64,000 nucleotides of DNA from NCBI RefSeq assembly GCF_010586825.1, contig NZ_JAAAGB010000005.1, positions 248,001 to 312,000 of the forward strand, given 5' to 3'. The position numbers were made by a program, and so were the translations under genes. Position 1 is the stretch's first letter. The number at the start of each line of letters is the position of its first letter. Below, one piece after another: positions 15,963 through 25,956 of the stretch. This DNA is from Draconibacterium mangrovi. GTDB taxonomy: Bacteria > Bacteroidota > Bacteroidia > Bacteroidales > Prolixibacteraceae. The notes under the pieces were generated by a model. That model was given only the letters and a program-made list of their open reading frames with translations. It was not told the origin of the DNA and did not search any database.

Positions 15963-17903
15963 ATGAAGTTTAGAGCGATTATTTTTTTGATGGCCATTTG
16001 GAGCCAGAGTTTATTTGCCCAAAAGAATTTTGAAGTTGATGTGGCTAAAACCGGAGCAACCGTTCAGCCGGATATGTACGGTGTGTTTTTCGAGGATATT
16101 AATTTTGGTGCCGATGGTGGCCTTTATGCCGAGCTAATTAAAAACCGTTCGTTCGAGTTCGATCAGCCTTTTGTGGGGTGGTTGCCTTTTGGAAATGTGG
16201 ACGTGAAGAGTGAAAATCCATGTTTCGATCGAAATCCAAATTACGTTCGTTTAAATGAAACTGGTTTGCGACGTGGCACCGGCCTTGAAAATAATGGTTT
16301 CAGAGGAATTGGTTTTAAAAAGAACGATTCTTACCGGTTTTCGTTTTATGCCCGCTCGTTGGATGGTGACGAAAAGAAATTCGGAATAGAGTTGGTTAGT
16401 TCCGGCGATGAAGTGATTGGAAAAGGGGAATTGCTTGTAACGGGCAATAGCTGGGAGAAATACGAATGTATTATCAAATCGAATGCTACCGACGCAAAAG
16501 GAAAAGTACGTTTGTTTTTGAAAACGGCCGGAGAAGTTGACCTGGATCATATTTCGATGTTCCCAACTGAAACCTGGAAAAACCGCGAAAATGGTTTGCG
16601 TAAAGACCTTGTTGAAGCACTTTATGAACTGAATCCCGGAGTATTTCGTTTTCCCGGCGGATGTATCATCGAAGGAAATACGCTGGAAACCCGCTACCAG
16701 TGGAAAAACAGTGTTGGCCCTGTAGAAAACAGACCGTTGAACGAAAACCGCTGGAATTACACCTTTAAACACCGATTTTTCCCAGATTACTACCAAACTT
16801 ATGGTTTAGGATTTTACGAGTACTTTTTGCTGAGCGAAGACTTGGGGGCTGAGCCACTTCCTGTAATTAGTTGTGGATTGGCATGTCAGTACGAAAGCGA
16901 AGAATGTGTGCATGTTGACGATTTGGAACCTTATATTGAAGATGCTGTTGATTTGATAGAATTTGCCAACGGATCGGTTGATTCGAAATGGGGAAAAGTA
17001 CGTGCCGAAATGGGGCACCCGGAGCCTTTTAACCTGAAATACCTCGCCATCGGAAACGAACAGTGGGGTGAAGGTTATGTGGAACGTTTGATTCCATTTA
17101 TGGAAGTGTTGCGTGATAAGCATCCGGAGATAAAAATCATAGGTACTTCAGGACCGACACCTGACGGAGAGAATTTCGATTACCTGTGGCCAAAAATGAC
17201 CGAACTTAAAGTTGATTTGGTGGACGAACATTATTACCGCAGTCCGGAGTGGTTTTTGGCAAACGCCGAGCGTTACGACAGCTACGACCGCAACGGACCA
17301 AAAGTATTTGCTGGCGAATTTGCATCCCACCACGAAACACGCGATAATAACCTGCGCGCTGCAATCTCTGAAGCTGCTTTTATGACCGGTTTGGAGCGCA
17401 ACGCTGATATTGTACATTTGGCAACTTACGCGCCGCTGTTTGCGCATTACGATGCATGGCAGTGGAAACCCGATATGATCTGGTTCGACAACCTGCAGGT
17501 GGTGCGCACACCTAATTATTACGTGCAGCAAATGTATGCGCACAACACTGGAACAAATGTGTTAAGCATTACTGACGACGGTGCAAATATTACCGGGCAG
17601 GACAGTCTGTACGCCAGCGCTGTAATCGACGAAAACACCTCAGAAGTGATCGTGAAAGTGGTAAATGCTTCGGATGAAGTCCAGGATATTGACATTGATT
17701 TGAAAGGACTGAAACGCTCGATTGAAAAAGCTGAAGTGAAAATTACCTGTTTACACAGTAACGTACCCGGCGCAATTAATACACGCGAGACACCAAATAA
17801 TTTAGTGCCTGCACATTCATCGATATTGGCTAATGAAAGTGGATTTAAACTGAAAGTTCAGGGAAATGCATTTTATGTATGCCGTGTAAAAATTGAGAAA
17901 TAG
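15963..17903 (+). CDS. Secreted alpha-L-arabinofuranosidase, GH51
   Basis: The 646-residue enzyme has a signal peptide ending at LFAQ (about 19). The GH51 core follows, with an inserted CBM4-like beta-sandwich region (about 105-190). The catalytic acid/base E366 lies in IGNEQWG and the nucleophile E452 in FAGEFA, both in the expected order, and the C-terminal beta domain extends to the end. It releases terminal alpha-L-arabinofuranose from arabinan, arabinoxylan or arabinogalactan. There is no lipobox, so it is probably periplasmic. It is followed by a strong terminator and then by the PUL sensor, and it marks the left end of the PUL. Confidence 0.95.
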   Translation: MKFRAIIFLMAIWSQSLFAQKNFEVDVAKTGATVQPDMYGVFFEDINFGADGGLYAELIKNRSFEFDQPFVGWLPFGNVDVKSENPCFDRNPNYVRLNETGLRRGTGLENNGFRGIGFKKNDSYRFSFYARSLDGDEKKFGIELVSSGDEVIGKGELLVTGNSWEKYECIIKSNATDAKGKVRLFLKTAGEVDLDHISMFPTETWKNRENGLRKDLVEALYELNPGVFRFPGGCIIEGNTLETRYQWKNSVGPVENRPLNENRWNYTFKHRFFPDYYQTYGLGFYEYFLLSEDLGAEPLPVISCGLACQYESEECVHVDDLEPYIEDAVDLIEFANGSVDSKWGKVRAEMGHPEPFNLKYLAIGNEQWGEGYVERLIPFMEVLRDKHPEIKIIGTSGPTPDGENFDYLWPKMTELKVDLVDEHYYRSPEWFLANAERYDSYDRNGPKVFAGEFASHHETRDNNLRAAISEAAFMTGLERNADIVHLATYAPLFAHYDAWQWKPDMIWFDNLQVVRTPNYYVQQMYAHNTGTNVLSITDDGANITGQDSLYASAVIDENTSEVIVKVVNASDEVQDIDIDLKGLKRSIEKAEVKITCLHSNVPGAINTRETPNNLVPAHSSILANESGFKLKVQGNAFYVCRVKIEK

Positions 17904-17971
17904 AAAAAAGCGAATCGAAGAATTGAAAGAAAAGCCTTAATAATAAAATTGTTTATTTATAAGCATTTAAG

Positions 17972-18003
17972 AAGCTGATCATAATGATCAGCTTTTCTTT
18001 TTG
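17972..18003 (+). terminator. Rho-independent terminator after GH51
   Basis: AAGCTGATCA (17972-17981) pairs perfectly with TGATCAGCTT (17985-17994) over a 3-base loop, followed by a T-rich tail. Confidence 0.85.
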
Positions 18004-18020
18004 TATAAGTTTTTAAGACA

Positions 18021-18057
18021 TTTGTGATAGTAAGAGTACGTACTGCTATTACTTTTG
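18021..18057 (+). promoter_or_regulatory. Promoter and palindrome upstream of the hybrid sensor gene
   Basis: TACTTTTG at 18050-18057 is an exact match to the Bacteroidota -7 element TAnnTTTG, with TTTG at 18021-18024 as a possible -33 at slightly long spacing. Between them is a perfect 10-bp palindrome AGTACGTACT (18035-18044), loosely flanked by AGTAA (18029-18033) and TTACT (18049-18053). The palindrome may be an operator. Confidence 0.5.
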
Positions 18058-18083
18058 TAGATTCGAGGTTCACTTAAAATAGT

Positions 18084-21000
18084 ATGAAAAACCGGCTTAA
18101 AATAATTCTGATTTATATACTTCTGTTTTCTTCGGGAATTGCCTGTGCAAATGCGGGAAGACTTAGTTTTACGCATTATACTAATGAAGATGGATTGCCT
18201 TCGTCATACATTAAAAGTATTTGTCAGGATCAGTTTGGTTTTATTTGGGCAGCAACCCGTAGTTCGGTTTGTCGTTTTGATGGGAGGTACTTTAAAACTT
18301 TTCAAGCAATTGATGAGCAGGGAAATCCATTTGATATCTGGAGTAAATGGAATTATTTTACAACCGACTCAATATTGTTGGTACAAAACACCAACAATAT
18401 TTTTTATTCCTTCAACTTAAAAAAAGAAGTTTTTGAACCCTACGACCATATAAATGATTTGGGAGGGGTAACGGAGATAAGAGAATCACGAGACGGGTTT
18501 TGGATATTCAGGTCGGATTCGATTTCTTTTTTTGATACAAAAAATCATCAGGAAAAAAGTTTTAGGGATAAAGTTGATTTTGCAGATCTGCCAAAAGAAG
18601 AAAGAATATTTAATGTTCGTGAAAAAGATGACCGGTTAATGGCAGTAACCGACAAAAACAGGCTACTAATTTTCGATCTGCAAAGAAACCAACAAAGGTA
18701 TTTTCAGCTGTCGGAAGATATTTATGTTCCTACTCTTACGCATTTTTATATTGATAACAACAATTATGTGTGGATTGGAAATTATGCCAATGGTTTGTAT
18801 CAAATTAACCTCACCAATGGTCAGTCTCGCAAATTCTCTGCAACACATAGGGGAAACACGCATTTGTTACACAATCTTGTTCATGTTATAAACGAGGATC
18901 AGCAGGGCCGTGTTTGGATTGGAACCGAGGATGGTTTGTGTGTTTGGTCGCCTTATAGCGAGTCTTTTGACTATTATCAGCATGATATTAGAAATCCGCA
19001 GGGTATTAATACAAATCCTATTTATGATATTTTGTGCGACCGGGATGGTAACATGTGGTTGGGAACTTATTTTGGAGGTATAAACTTTTGGAACAACACA
19101 CCCGAGTTTTTTCGTGTGTGGCAAGCCGGCACCGGAGACCAGCACCTGTCAGGGAGTGCAGTAAGTTGTATTACCGAAGATGAAACCGGTACAATTTGGG
19201 TTGGAATGGAAGATATGGGAATCAACCGGATTGATCTTGAAAAAGATGAGATTATTAGTGTGATTAACGAAAACAATGGCCTGTCGTTTAATAATGTACA
19301 TGATCTACTATTTGAAACGCCCGATCGTTTATGGATTGCAACCTATACCGGAGGCGTAAATATTTTGAACCTTCAAAATAACAGGTTTGAATACATTAAT
19401 ACAGGAAATCATCCTGAACTTCCGTCGAACGATATCTACAGTATGTTGCATGTTGGCGATAGTATATTTATTTCAACATCCGCAGGAGTGGCCGTTTACA
19501 ATACCACTACACGCAAATTTGCCCGCTATCGGCCCGATATTTTTGATATGGTACAGGTAGAATATATGTTCGACAGTGAAGAACGTATCTGGTTCTCATC
19601 GTATAGCGGAACGTATTATTTCGATAAAAAGAAACACGAGATCGGGAAGATTGACAAATTCGGTTTCCTGAGAAATATAAACTTTGCAAAAACCGATTCG
19701 AAAAACCGTCTTTGGATTGGCGACTGTTTGCGTGGTTTGTATAGTTACGATCTGAAAACCGACTCTGTATGCGAGTACAATGAATCGAATGGTTTTCCTT
19801 TTTCCTGGATCTTTAGTCTTGAAGAAGGTCGTGACGGTTATTTGTGGGTAAGTGGAGATAAAGGTCTCGTAAAATTTAAACCCGAAACCGAAGAGCTTGT
19901 TTGGTATAATCGCGAATCGGGACTACCATTTGAGCAATTTAACTATCGGGCGTCATACAAAAGCAAAGGTGGTGAAATTTATTTTGGAGCAAACAGGGGA
20001 ATGATCTCCTTTAATGAAAAAGATAAGCAGGATGTAAAAAAGGAACTTGATGTGGTATTCCGGGGCATGCAATTGTTTAATCAGCCGCTGGTGCCGGGCG
20101 AGAAACAGGCACTGGAAAAATCGCTCAATCTCCACCCTGAGATTCATTTAAAGTACAAGCAAAACGTATTTACCATTGAATATGCCGGATTACATTTTCG
20201 GAATAAGGGAAACTGTGAGTATGCCTATTACCTTGAAAATTTTGAAACATCATGGAATTATGTTGGAAATCGTGATTTTGCAACCTACACCAACCTTGGT
20301 CCTGGCGAGTACTTTTTTCATGTGAAAGCTTCAACAGATAATACGGCATGGGGAGACAAGGCAAATACCTTGAAAATTATTATCGAGCCTCCCTTGTGGT
20401 TATCAAAATGGGGATTCTTTATTTACTTTCTACTCTTGATATTGGTGTTGGTCGGTTTTTTTGTGGTGGCAAGCCGTATTCAGAAATCTAAAGCCCTGGC
20501 CGAGATGGAACGAAGGGAACGTGAATATCATACCGAGTTAAATAACTTTAAACTGGAGTTTTTCACCAATGTTTCACACGAGCTTCGTACACCATTAACC
20601 TTAATCGTAGGGCCGCTAACACGAATACTCGATGATGATAAACTTACGCCGGCACTAAAAAAGAAGATGAAAGGCATAATGAATAATGCCCATCGCTTGC
20701 TTATGCTTATTAACCAGCTTCTTGAATTTAGAAAGATTGAGAACGGAAAGGAGAAACTCAGGGTAAGTCACCAGGATATTACCACCATGTTAAAGGATAT
20801 GGAAGAAGCTTTTATTGAGTCGGCTGAATCGAAATCCATTGCATTCTCCTTTGAAACCATTAATCTGGATTCAAGTATCTGGGTAGATTACCAAAAACTG
20901 GAAAATGTTCTTATCAATCTGATATCGAATGCATTGAAGTTTACGAAAGAAGGAGGGGAAGTAAATGTAAAGGTGGAGTTAATGGATGAGGAACTAAGTT

Positions 21001-22106
21001 ATAAAACACTGAAAATTACGGTAGCCGATAATGGAATAGGAATTGACCCTTCGAAGTTGAAAAGGATTTTTGATCGGTTTTATCATGTCGACGGAGTAAA
21101 CGAAACTCAGGTTGCCGGATCGGGAATCGGGTTGGCATTGGTTCACAGTTTGGTAAAACTGCACAAAGGAACAATCGGAGTGGAGAGTTCCGTTGGCAAG
21201 GGAGCTGTTTTTACCGTTGAGTTTCCTGTGTCGCGAAAAGCTTATAACGACGATGAAGTTTTGATAGGAGCTGATCAGTATATTCCGCATGTAACCCTGG
21301 CTGACGATTTGAAACAGGTTCCGGTACTGCGTGATGAAGTAGAACGGCTCAGCACTAATCCAACAATTTTGGTTATTGATGATAATCGTGAGTTACTGGA
21401 ATTTATCTCAGAAACGCTGACCAATGATTACAAGGTGAAAACTGCCATTGATGGTACACAGGGAATGGAGAAAGTTGAAGAGTTACTACCTGATCTTATT
21501 ATCAGTGATGTAATGATGCCGGGGATTGATGGTTTTGAATTAACCCGTAAACTAAAATCAGATATTCGCACCTCGCACATTCCAATAATTCTGTTAACGG
21601 CAAAAAGTGGCGAGGAAAACGAATACGAAGGTTTACAAACCGGAGCTGATTACTATATTGAGAAACCATTTTTACCTCATATTCTTGTGAAGTTAATAGA
21701 AAATGTGATGGCAACACGTAAAAGTTTAATCGAACGGTTTAAATCGGATGTGCAAATGTTGCCTACAGATGTGGCTTTTTCCGAGTCGGATAAGGATCTG
21801 ATTGAGAAGATCAGCAGCCTTATTAAGGAAAACATCGACAGGCCAAATCTTGATGTAACGTTTCTTGTTAACGAAATTGGTATAAGCCGTTCGTTGTTGC
21901 ATGTAAAACTGAAAAAATTAACCGATTGTTCGGCAACCGAGTTTATCCGTTCTATACGTTTGCGTGAGGCTGTAAAGCTAATTGCTGATGGAAAATGTAA
22001 CATTTCCGAAGCTGCCTACAAAACCGGCTTCTCAAGCCCGGCCTATTTTAGCCGAAGATTTAAAGAATATTTTGGTGTAACACCAAAAGCTTATTTCGAT
22101 AAATAG
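18084..22106 (+). CDS. Hybrid two-component system sensor/regulator (HTCS) of the PUL
   Basis: The 1340-residue protein has a signal peptide (1-23), two seven-bladed Reg_prop propellers (about 25-660, many GLxxWxGT-like blades), a Y_Y_Y domain (about 690-765), one membrane helix (about 775-797), a histidine kinase with H832 in FFTNVSHELRTPL and HATPase boxes, a receiver with D1142 in IISDVMMPG, and a C-terminal AraC helix-turn-helix (about 1235-1340). HTCS proteins bind an oligosaccharide in the periplasm and activate PUL transcription from the same polypeptide. The neighbouring GH51/GH43 and ara genes suggest an arabinose-containing ligand. All key residues are intact. Confidence 0.96.
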   Translation: MKNRLKIILIYILLFSSGIACANAGRLSFTHYTNEDGLPSSYIKSICQDQFGFIWAATRSSVCRFDGRYFKTFQAIDEQGNPFDIWSKWNYFTTDSILLVQNTNNIFYSFNLKKEVFEPYDHINDLGGVTEIRESRDGFWIFRSDSISFFDTKNHQEKSFRDKVDFADLPKEERIFNVREKDDRLMAVTDKNRLLIFDLQRNQQRYFQLSEDIYVPTLTHFYIDNNNYVWIGNYANGLYQINLTNGQSRKFSATHRGNTHLLHNLVHVINEDQQGRVWIGTEDGLCVWSPYSESFDYYQHDIRNPQGINTNPIYDILCDRDGNMWLGTYFGGINFWNNTPEFFRVWQAGTGDQHLSGSAVSCITEDETGTIWVGMEDMGINRIDLEKDEIISVINENNGLSFNNVHDLLFETPDRLWIATYTGGVNILNLQNNRFEYINTGNHPELPSNDIYSMLHVGDSIFISTSAGVAVYNTTTRKFARYRPDIFDMVQVEYMFDSEERIWFSSYSGTYYFDKKKHEIGKIDKFGFLRNINFAKTDSKNRLWIGDCLRGLYSYDLKTDSVCEYNESNGFPFSWIFSLEEGRDGYLWVSGDKGLVKFKPETEELVWYNRESGLPFEQFNYRASYKSKGGEIYFGANRGMISFNEKDKQDVKKELDVVFRGMQLFNQPLVPGEKQALEKSLNLHPEIHLKYKQNVFTIEYAGLHFRNKGNCEYAYYLENFETSWNYVGNRDFATYTNLGPGEYFFHVKASTDNTAWGDKANTLKIIIEPPLWLSKWGFFIYFLLLILVLVGFFVVASRIQKSKALAEMERREREYHTELNNFKLEFFTNVSHELRTPLTLIVGPLTRILDDDKLTPALKKKMKGIMNNAHRLLMLINQLLEFRKIENGKEKLRVSHQDITTMLKDMEEAFIESAESKSIAFSFETINLDSSIWVDYQKLENVLINLISNALKFTKEGGEVNVKVELMDEELSYKTLKITVADNGIGIDPSKLKRIFDRFYHVDGVNETQVAGSGIGLALVHSLVKLHKGTIGVESSVGKGAVFTVEFPVSRKAYNDDEVLIGADQYIPHVTLADDLKQVPVLRDEVERLSTNPTILVIDDNRELLEFISETLTNDYKVKTAIDGTQGMEKVEELLPDLIISDVMMPGIDGFELTRKLKSDIRTSHIPIILLTAKSGEENEYEGLQTGADYYIEKPFLPHILVKLIENVMATRKSLIERFKSDVQMLPTDVAFSESDKDLIEKISSLIKENIDRPNLDVTFLVNEIGISRSLLHVKLKKLTDCSATEFIRSIRLREAVKLIADGKCNISEAAYKTGFSSPAYFSRRFKEYFGVTPKAYFDK

Positions 22107-22773
22107 AAGACTGCTAAGATATTCGGCATTAAAATTTCAATTTGACTTTTTATTTTAGGTTAAACCGACACAATTTGGATTGATTAATCAATCGTAACTA
22201 TTCTTATTGTCTTTTTTAAGCCATTAACTGTACTTATTAATTCTTGCAGAATACATTAGATGTGTATGTAAGTTGTAGGTAATCAGCGCTGTATGGGCGA
22301 TATTTACATTTGTGATAGTTTTGAGGACATCTGTTATGGTGATAATTGTCAATTGCTGTTTAATTGCGTATGATCTCTTTTCCCGGAAAGTACTATTGTG
22401 CAGGAAATGGAAAAGGGTAAACTAAAACGCTAAATAAAAATGCTTATGAAAAAATTAATTCTAATTCAGATTGTTCTTTAGACCTGTTTTTAATATCTGT
22501 TTCAACGGAGAAATTAATTACAGAGCAAATTGCCAAAAGAACGCAGCAACATTATCAGAATTCAACCGATCCGGCATTTATCAGTTCCGGATTTAATACT
22601 TAAATAGACCAAAAATATGTGCTTATGGGAAAAACCAAACTGTAGAATAATGATAATCCCGAGACCTCTGGAAGACTTCCTCGAAAAAACAAAGTCTTAT
22701 TCCAAATTCAATAAGACGATTAAAGAGAGGTAAATTAATTCTAACACTAAAACGAATTTAAAAAGTGATGTAA
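22107..22773 (+). promoter_or_regulatory. Long leader/control region upstream of the first susC
   Basis: 667 bases without an established gene. TACATTTG at 22305-22312 fits the -7 element and would give a transcript leader of about 455 bases. The leader contains a 13-codon frame with a hydrophobic, signal-like sequence (22440-22481, MKKLILIQ core), a 38-codon frame (22617-22733), an odd palindrome GGAAGACTTCC (22670-22680) and a hairpin GTCTTATT/AATAAGAC (22694-22701 with 22710-22717). It is a candidate site for HTCS binding and post-transcriptional control. Neither small frame is claimed as a gene. Confidence 0.4.
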
Positions 22774-25700
22774 ATGAAATCCAAATCTATTGTGAAAATT
22801 CGATTACTGTTTTATGTTATATGTATGACTTTCATACCTTTTCTGGCAGAAGCACAGGAAAGGGGTATAACAGGAATGGTTTACGACGAGCAGGGAGAGC
22901 CAATTCCCGGCGTAACCATTTTAAAAGTAGGAACAACTGAAGGAACTACTACCGATTTTGATGGGAAATTCACCATCAGTGTAAGTAAGGGAGACGTTTT
23001 ACGTTTTTCTTTTATCGGTTTTACTCCTCAGGAGATTGAAATAGAAGATCAGGAATCTTTAAAAGTGGCATTGAGTTCCGATGTTAAGAGCCTGGATGAG
23101 GTAATGGTAGTTGCCTATGGTGTCCAGAAAAAAGAATCGGTAGTAGGTGCCATCTCCCAGGTTTCAGGAGAAAAGTTGAAATCTATTAAAATGGGAGGTA
23201 GTATTGAGAATACGCTGCAGGGAAGCTTACCTGGTTTAACTGTTATTATGACCGATCCAACTCCCGGAGAGGAAGCTATTGGTGGATATTACGCTGCATC
23301 GCCTATTCAAATGGCGATTCGTGGTACTGCCTCAATGGGAAATAACAATCCTCTGGTAATTGTGGATGGTGTTGAGCGTAGTTTCTCGAATATTGATCCA
23401 AACGAGATTGCTTCGATTTCTATTTTGAAAGATGCTTCGGCAACCGCTGTTTATGGGGTAAAAGGAGCTAACGGAGTAATTATTGTTAACACTAAAAGAG
23501 GTAGAGCCGGTGCAGTTGAACTCGACTTTAGTGCCAACTGGACAATGAAAACGGCAGCAATTTTGCCAGAGTACATGAACTCTTACGAAACGATGATGCT
23601 CAGAAATGAAGCCTACCGAAATGATGGAATGTGGGATATGTTAATTTCTGATGAAGCACTTCAACATTATAAAAATCAGGACCTACCTTACCTTTATCCT
23701 GATTTCGACTGGATGGATTACTTGTTTGAGCCAGGTTACGACCAAAGCTATAACCTGAACGCAAGGGGAGGTAACAACTTCGTCCAGTATTTTGTATCGT
23801 TAGGTTATCTGGAAGAAGGAGATATTTTCTCAGTCGGAAATAAGTTCCCTTACGATTACGACAAGAAAAATGCACACTACTGGCACCGACGTTATAATTT
23901 CAGAAACAACCTTGATTTTAATATAACAAGAACAACAAAACTTTCTGTTAATTTAGGTGGTAACATTAAAGTTTGGAATAAACCAGAAGATACATTTACC
24001 CAAATGATCTGGTATGAGAGCCCTACCAACTTGCCATTTTATCCTGATGGTATTCTCGATCAGTATCCTGACAATGTTATTCCATACAATCAAACAGGCG
24101 ACAGGCCTTTTATAAATCCTTCAAAAGGTGAAGTAAAACTACACTGGCTGGGTGGACGTGGTTTTTTACGTAGAAAAGCAAACGAAATTAATTCGGATCT
24201 TCGATTAACACAGAAGCTTGATTTTATTACTGAAGGACTTTCGTTTTCTGGAATGTATTCGTACAACAGTCAGGCGATATACAGTAAGACCTACTTTTAT
24301 GAACCATATTATGGATATTATCTCGATCCGGAGACAACCCAGTGGGGACGTTACGATGCCTGGGGGGCAGAAGATTTCGATACACCGCAGCCACCTTTAA
24401 CGGTAACTAACAACGATGATTTGTGGCAAGTTGGGCGTGCACACTATTATGAAGCTCAGCTGATGTATGGCCGTCAGTTTGAAAAACATAATGTAGGTGC
24501 AGTTGGTGTTTTTAGCCGCCGTCAGTCACGAGGAATTGCCGACTTCCCGCATTACGAAGAAAACTGGGTTGGTCGTGGTACTTATAACTACGACGAAAGA
24601 TACTTTTTTGAAGCAAGTGTTGCTCATACCGGATCAGAAAAATTTGCACCGGGTTTACGTTTCGGAACTTTTCCTGCGTTTGCAGGAGGTTGGATGATTT
24701 CGAAAGAAGAATTCTTTACACCAATTACTCATATATTTAATACCTTAAAGCTGAAGTATTCCTGGGGTAAAGTTGGTAGCGATGCCGGTATTGGCCGATG
24801 GTTATATATCTCAGAGTATTCTGATGCCGACGGAAGTATTGGATTTGGTTACCCAATGCAGGGTTATCCATACATTCAGGAAGGGAATATTCCTGTAACC
24901 AATGCAACATGGGAAGAGGCAATCAAACAAAACCTTGGTTTCGAACTGGGAATGTTTAATAGCCAAATCACATTAAATGTAGACCTCTTTAATGAGCAAC
25001 GTAAAAATATGTTGCAACAACGTATGTCGGTTCCAACCTATGTAGGGGTAACTGAAATTAGAGGTAACCTTGGTGAAACAAAGAGCCACGGTATCGAGAT
25101 CGATCTATCAGTTAACAAACAGTTAGGAAATGGTTTGGGGCTTTATCTTGATGCAAATGTTGCAATGTCTGAAAACCGTGTAGTATTCTACGATGAGCCG
25201 GATAAAAACCCATTCAACATAAAAGCCGAAGGAAAACCTGTTGATATAGCGCGTCGTCTGGGTACTTATACTCCGGGATCTGGTTTAGTTGATGCCGGTT
25301 TTTACCAAAATTTCGACGAATTGTTTTTATTTCCAACAGCAACAGGAGGTTCTCCAATTGTTGGGGACTTCAAGTTCCTCGATTTTAATGGAGATGGTGC
25401 TATTGATGCACAGGATTACGTTGTTGCAAAGGATCCTACAGTTCCAAACCTGACCTTTAATGTAAAACTTGGAGCAACATTTAAAAAATGGTATGTCGAT
25501 GCTACCATATATGGAATTGGTCCGGTACAGAGTCCAATGCGTCAGGGGGGTATGTTCTACTTATATCCTTTCTCGGATAACGAAAGCAACGCTTACACCG
25601 CTCACGAAAATCACTGGACACCTACGAATACCAATCCTGAATTCCCTGCAGTGCACTACGCTGCTGCTGACCAGTACAACTACCAAATCAGTAACTTCTC

Positions 25701-25938
25701 TATGATTGATGGTCAGTATCTTCGTTTAAGAAATGCCCGTTTAGGCTATAACCTTGATATTCCGGCATTAAAAGAAATCGGTGTACAACGAATGAGTCTG
25801 TCGCTTATCGGAACAAACCTTTTAACCTGGAAGAAAAGAAGTTGGGGGGGAGATCCGGAAGGCTATAACTACGGAGTAGATTTTGGTGCATATCCGCAAA
25901 CGAGAAGATATACGCTGGAGTTGAATGTGACATTTTAA
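22774..25938 (+). CDS. SusC-like TonB-dependent outer membrane transporter (pair 1)
   Basis: The 1054-residue protein has a signal peptide (1-27), a carboxypeptidase-regulatory-like domain (about 30-110, GITGMVYDEQGEPIPGV), a plug (about 115-235) with the family motif ILKDASATAVYGVKGANGVIIV, and a long beta barrel ending in an aromatic-rich strand (ELNVTF). It imports oligosaccharides across the outer membrane with TonB energy, capped by its SusD partner. The partner follows 18 bases downstream. It is the first gene after the long leader, so probably first of the HTCS-controlled operon. Confidence 0.96.
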   Translation: MKSKSIVKIRLLFYVICMTFIPFLAEAQERGITGMVYDEQGEPIPGVTILKVGTTEGTTTDFDGKFTISVSKGDVLRFSFIGFTPQEIEIEDQESLKVALSSDVKSLDEVMVVAYGVQKKESVVGAISQVSGEKLKSIKMGGSIENTLQGSLPGLTVIMTDPTPGEEAIGGYYAASPIQMAIRGTASMGNNNPLVIVDGVERSFSNIDPNEIASISILKDASATAVYGVKGANGVIIVNTKRGRAGAVELDFSANWTMKTAAILPEYMNSYETMMLRNEAYRNDGMWDMLISDEALQHYKNQDLPYLYPDFDWMDYLFEPGYDQSYNLNARGGNNFVQYFVSLGYLEEGDIFSVGNKFPYDYDKKNAHYWHRRYNFRNNLDFNITRTTKLSVNLGGNIKVWNKPEDTFTQMIWYESPTNLPFYPDGILDQYPDNVIPYNQTGDRPFINPSKGEVKLHWLGGRGFLRRKANEINSDLRLTQKLDFITEGLSFSGMYSYNSQAIYSKTYFYEPYYGYYLDPETTQWGRYDAWGAEDFDTPQPPLTVTNNDDLWQVGRAHYYEAQLMYGRQFEKHNVGAVGVFSRRQSRGIADFPHYEENWVGRGTYNYDERYFFEASVAHTGSEKFAPGLRFGTFPAFAGGWMISKEEFFTPITHIFNTLKLKYSWGKVGSDAGIGRWLYISEYSDADGSIGFGYPMQGYPYIQEGNIPVTNATWEEAIKQNLGFELGMFNSQITLNVDLFNEQRKNMLQQRMSVPTYVGVTEIRGNLGETKSHGIEIDLSVNKQLGNGLGLYLDANVAMSENRVVFYDEPDKNPFNIKAEGKPVDIARRLGTYTPGSGLVDAGFYQNFDELFLFPTATGGSPIVGDFKFLDFNGDGAIDAQDYVVAKDPTVPNLTFNVKLGATFKKWYVDATIYGIGPVQSPMRQGGMFYLYPFSDNESNAYTAHENHWTPTNTNPEFPAVHYAAADQYNYQISNFSMIDGQYLRLRNARLGYNLDIPALKEIGVQRMSLSLIGTNLLTWKKRSWGGDPEGYNYGVDFGAYPQTRRYTLELNVTF

Positions 25939-25956
25939 TTGTGAAAATAGAAACAT

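Noticed and set aside
22440-22733. Two short frames in the susC leader as genes
   Set aside because: They are 13 and 38 codons with no recognised family; they are noted in the leader description but not supported as coding.
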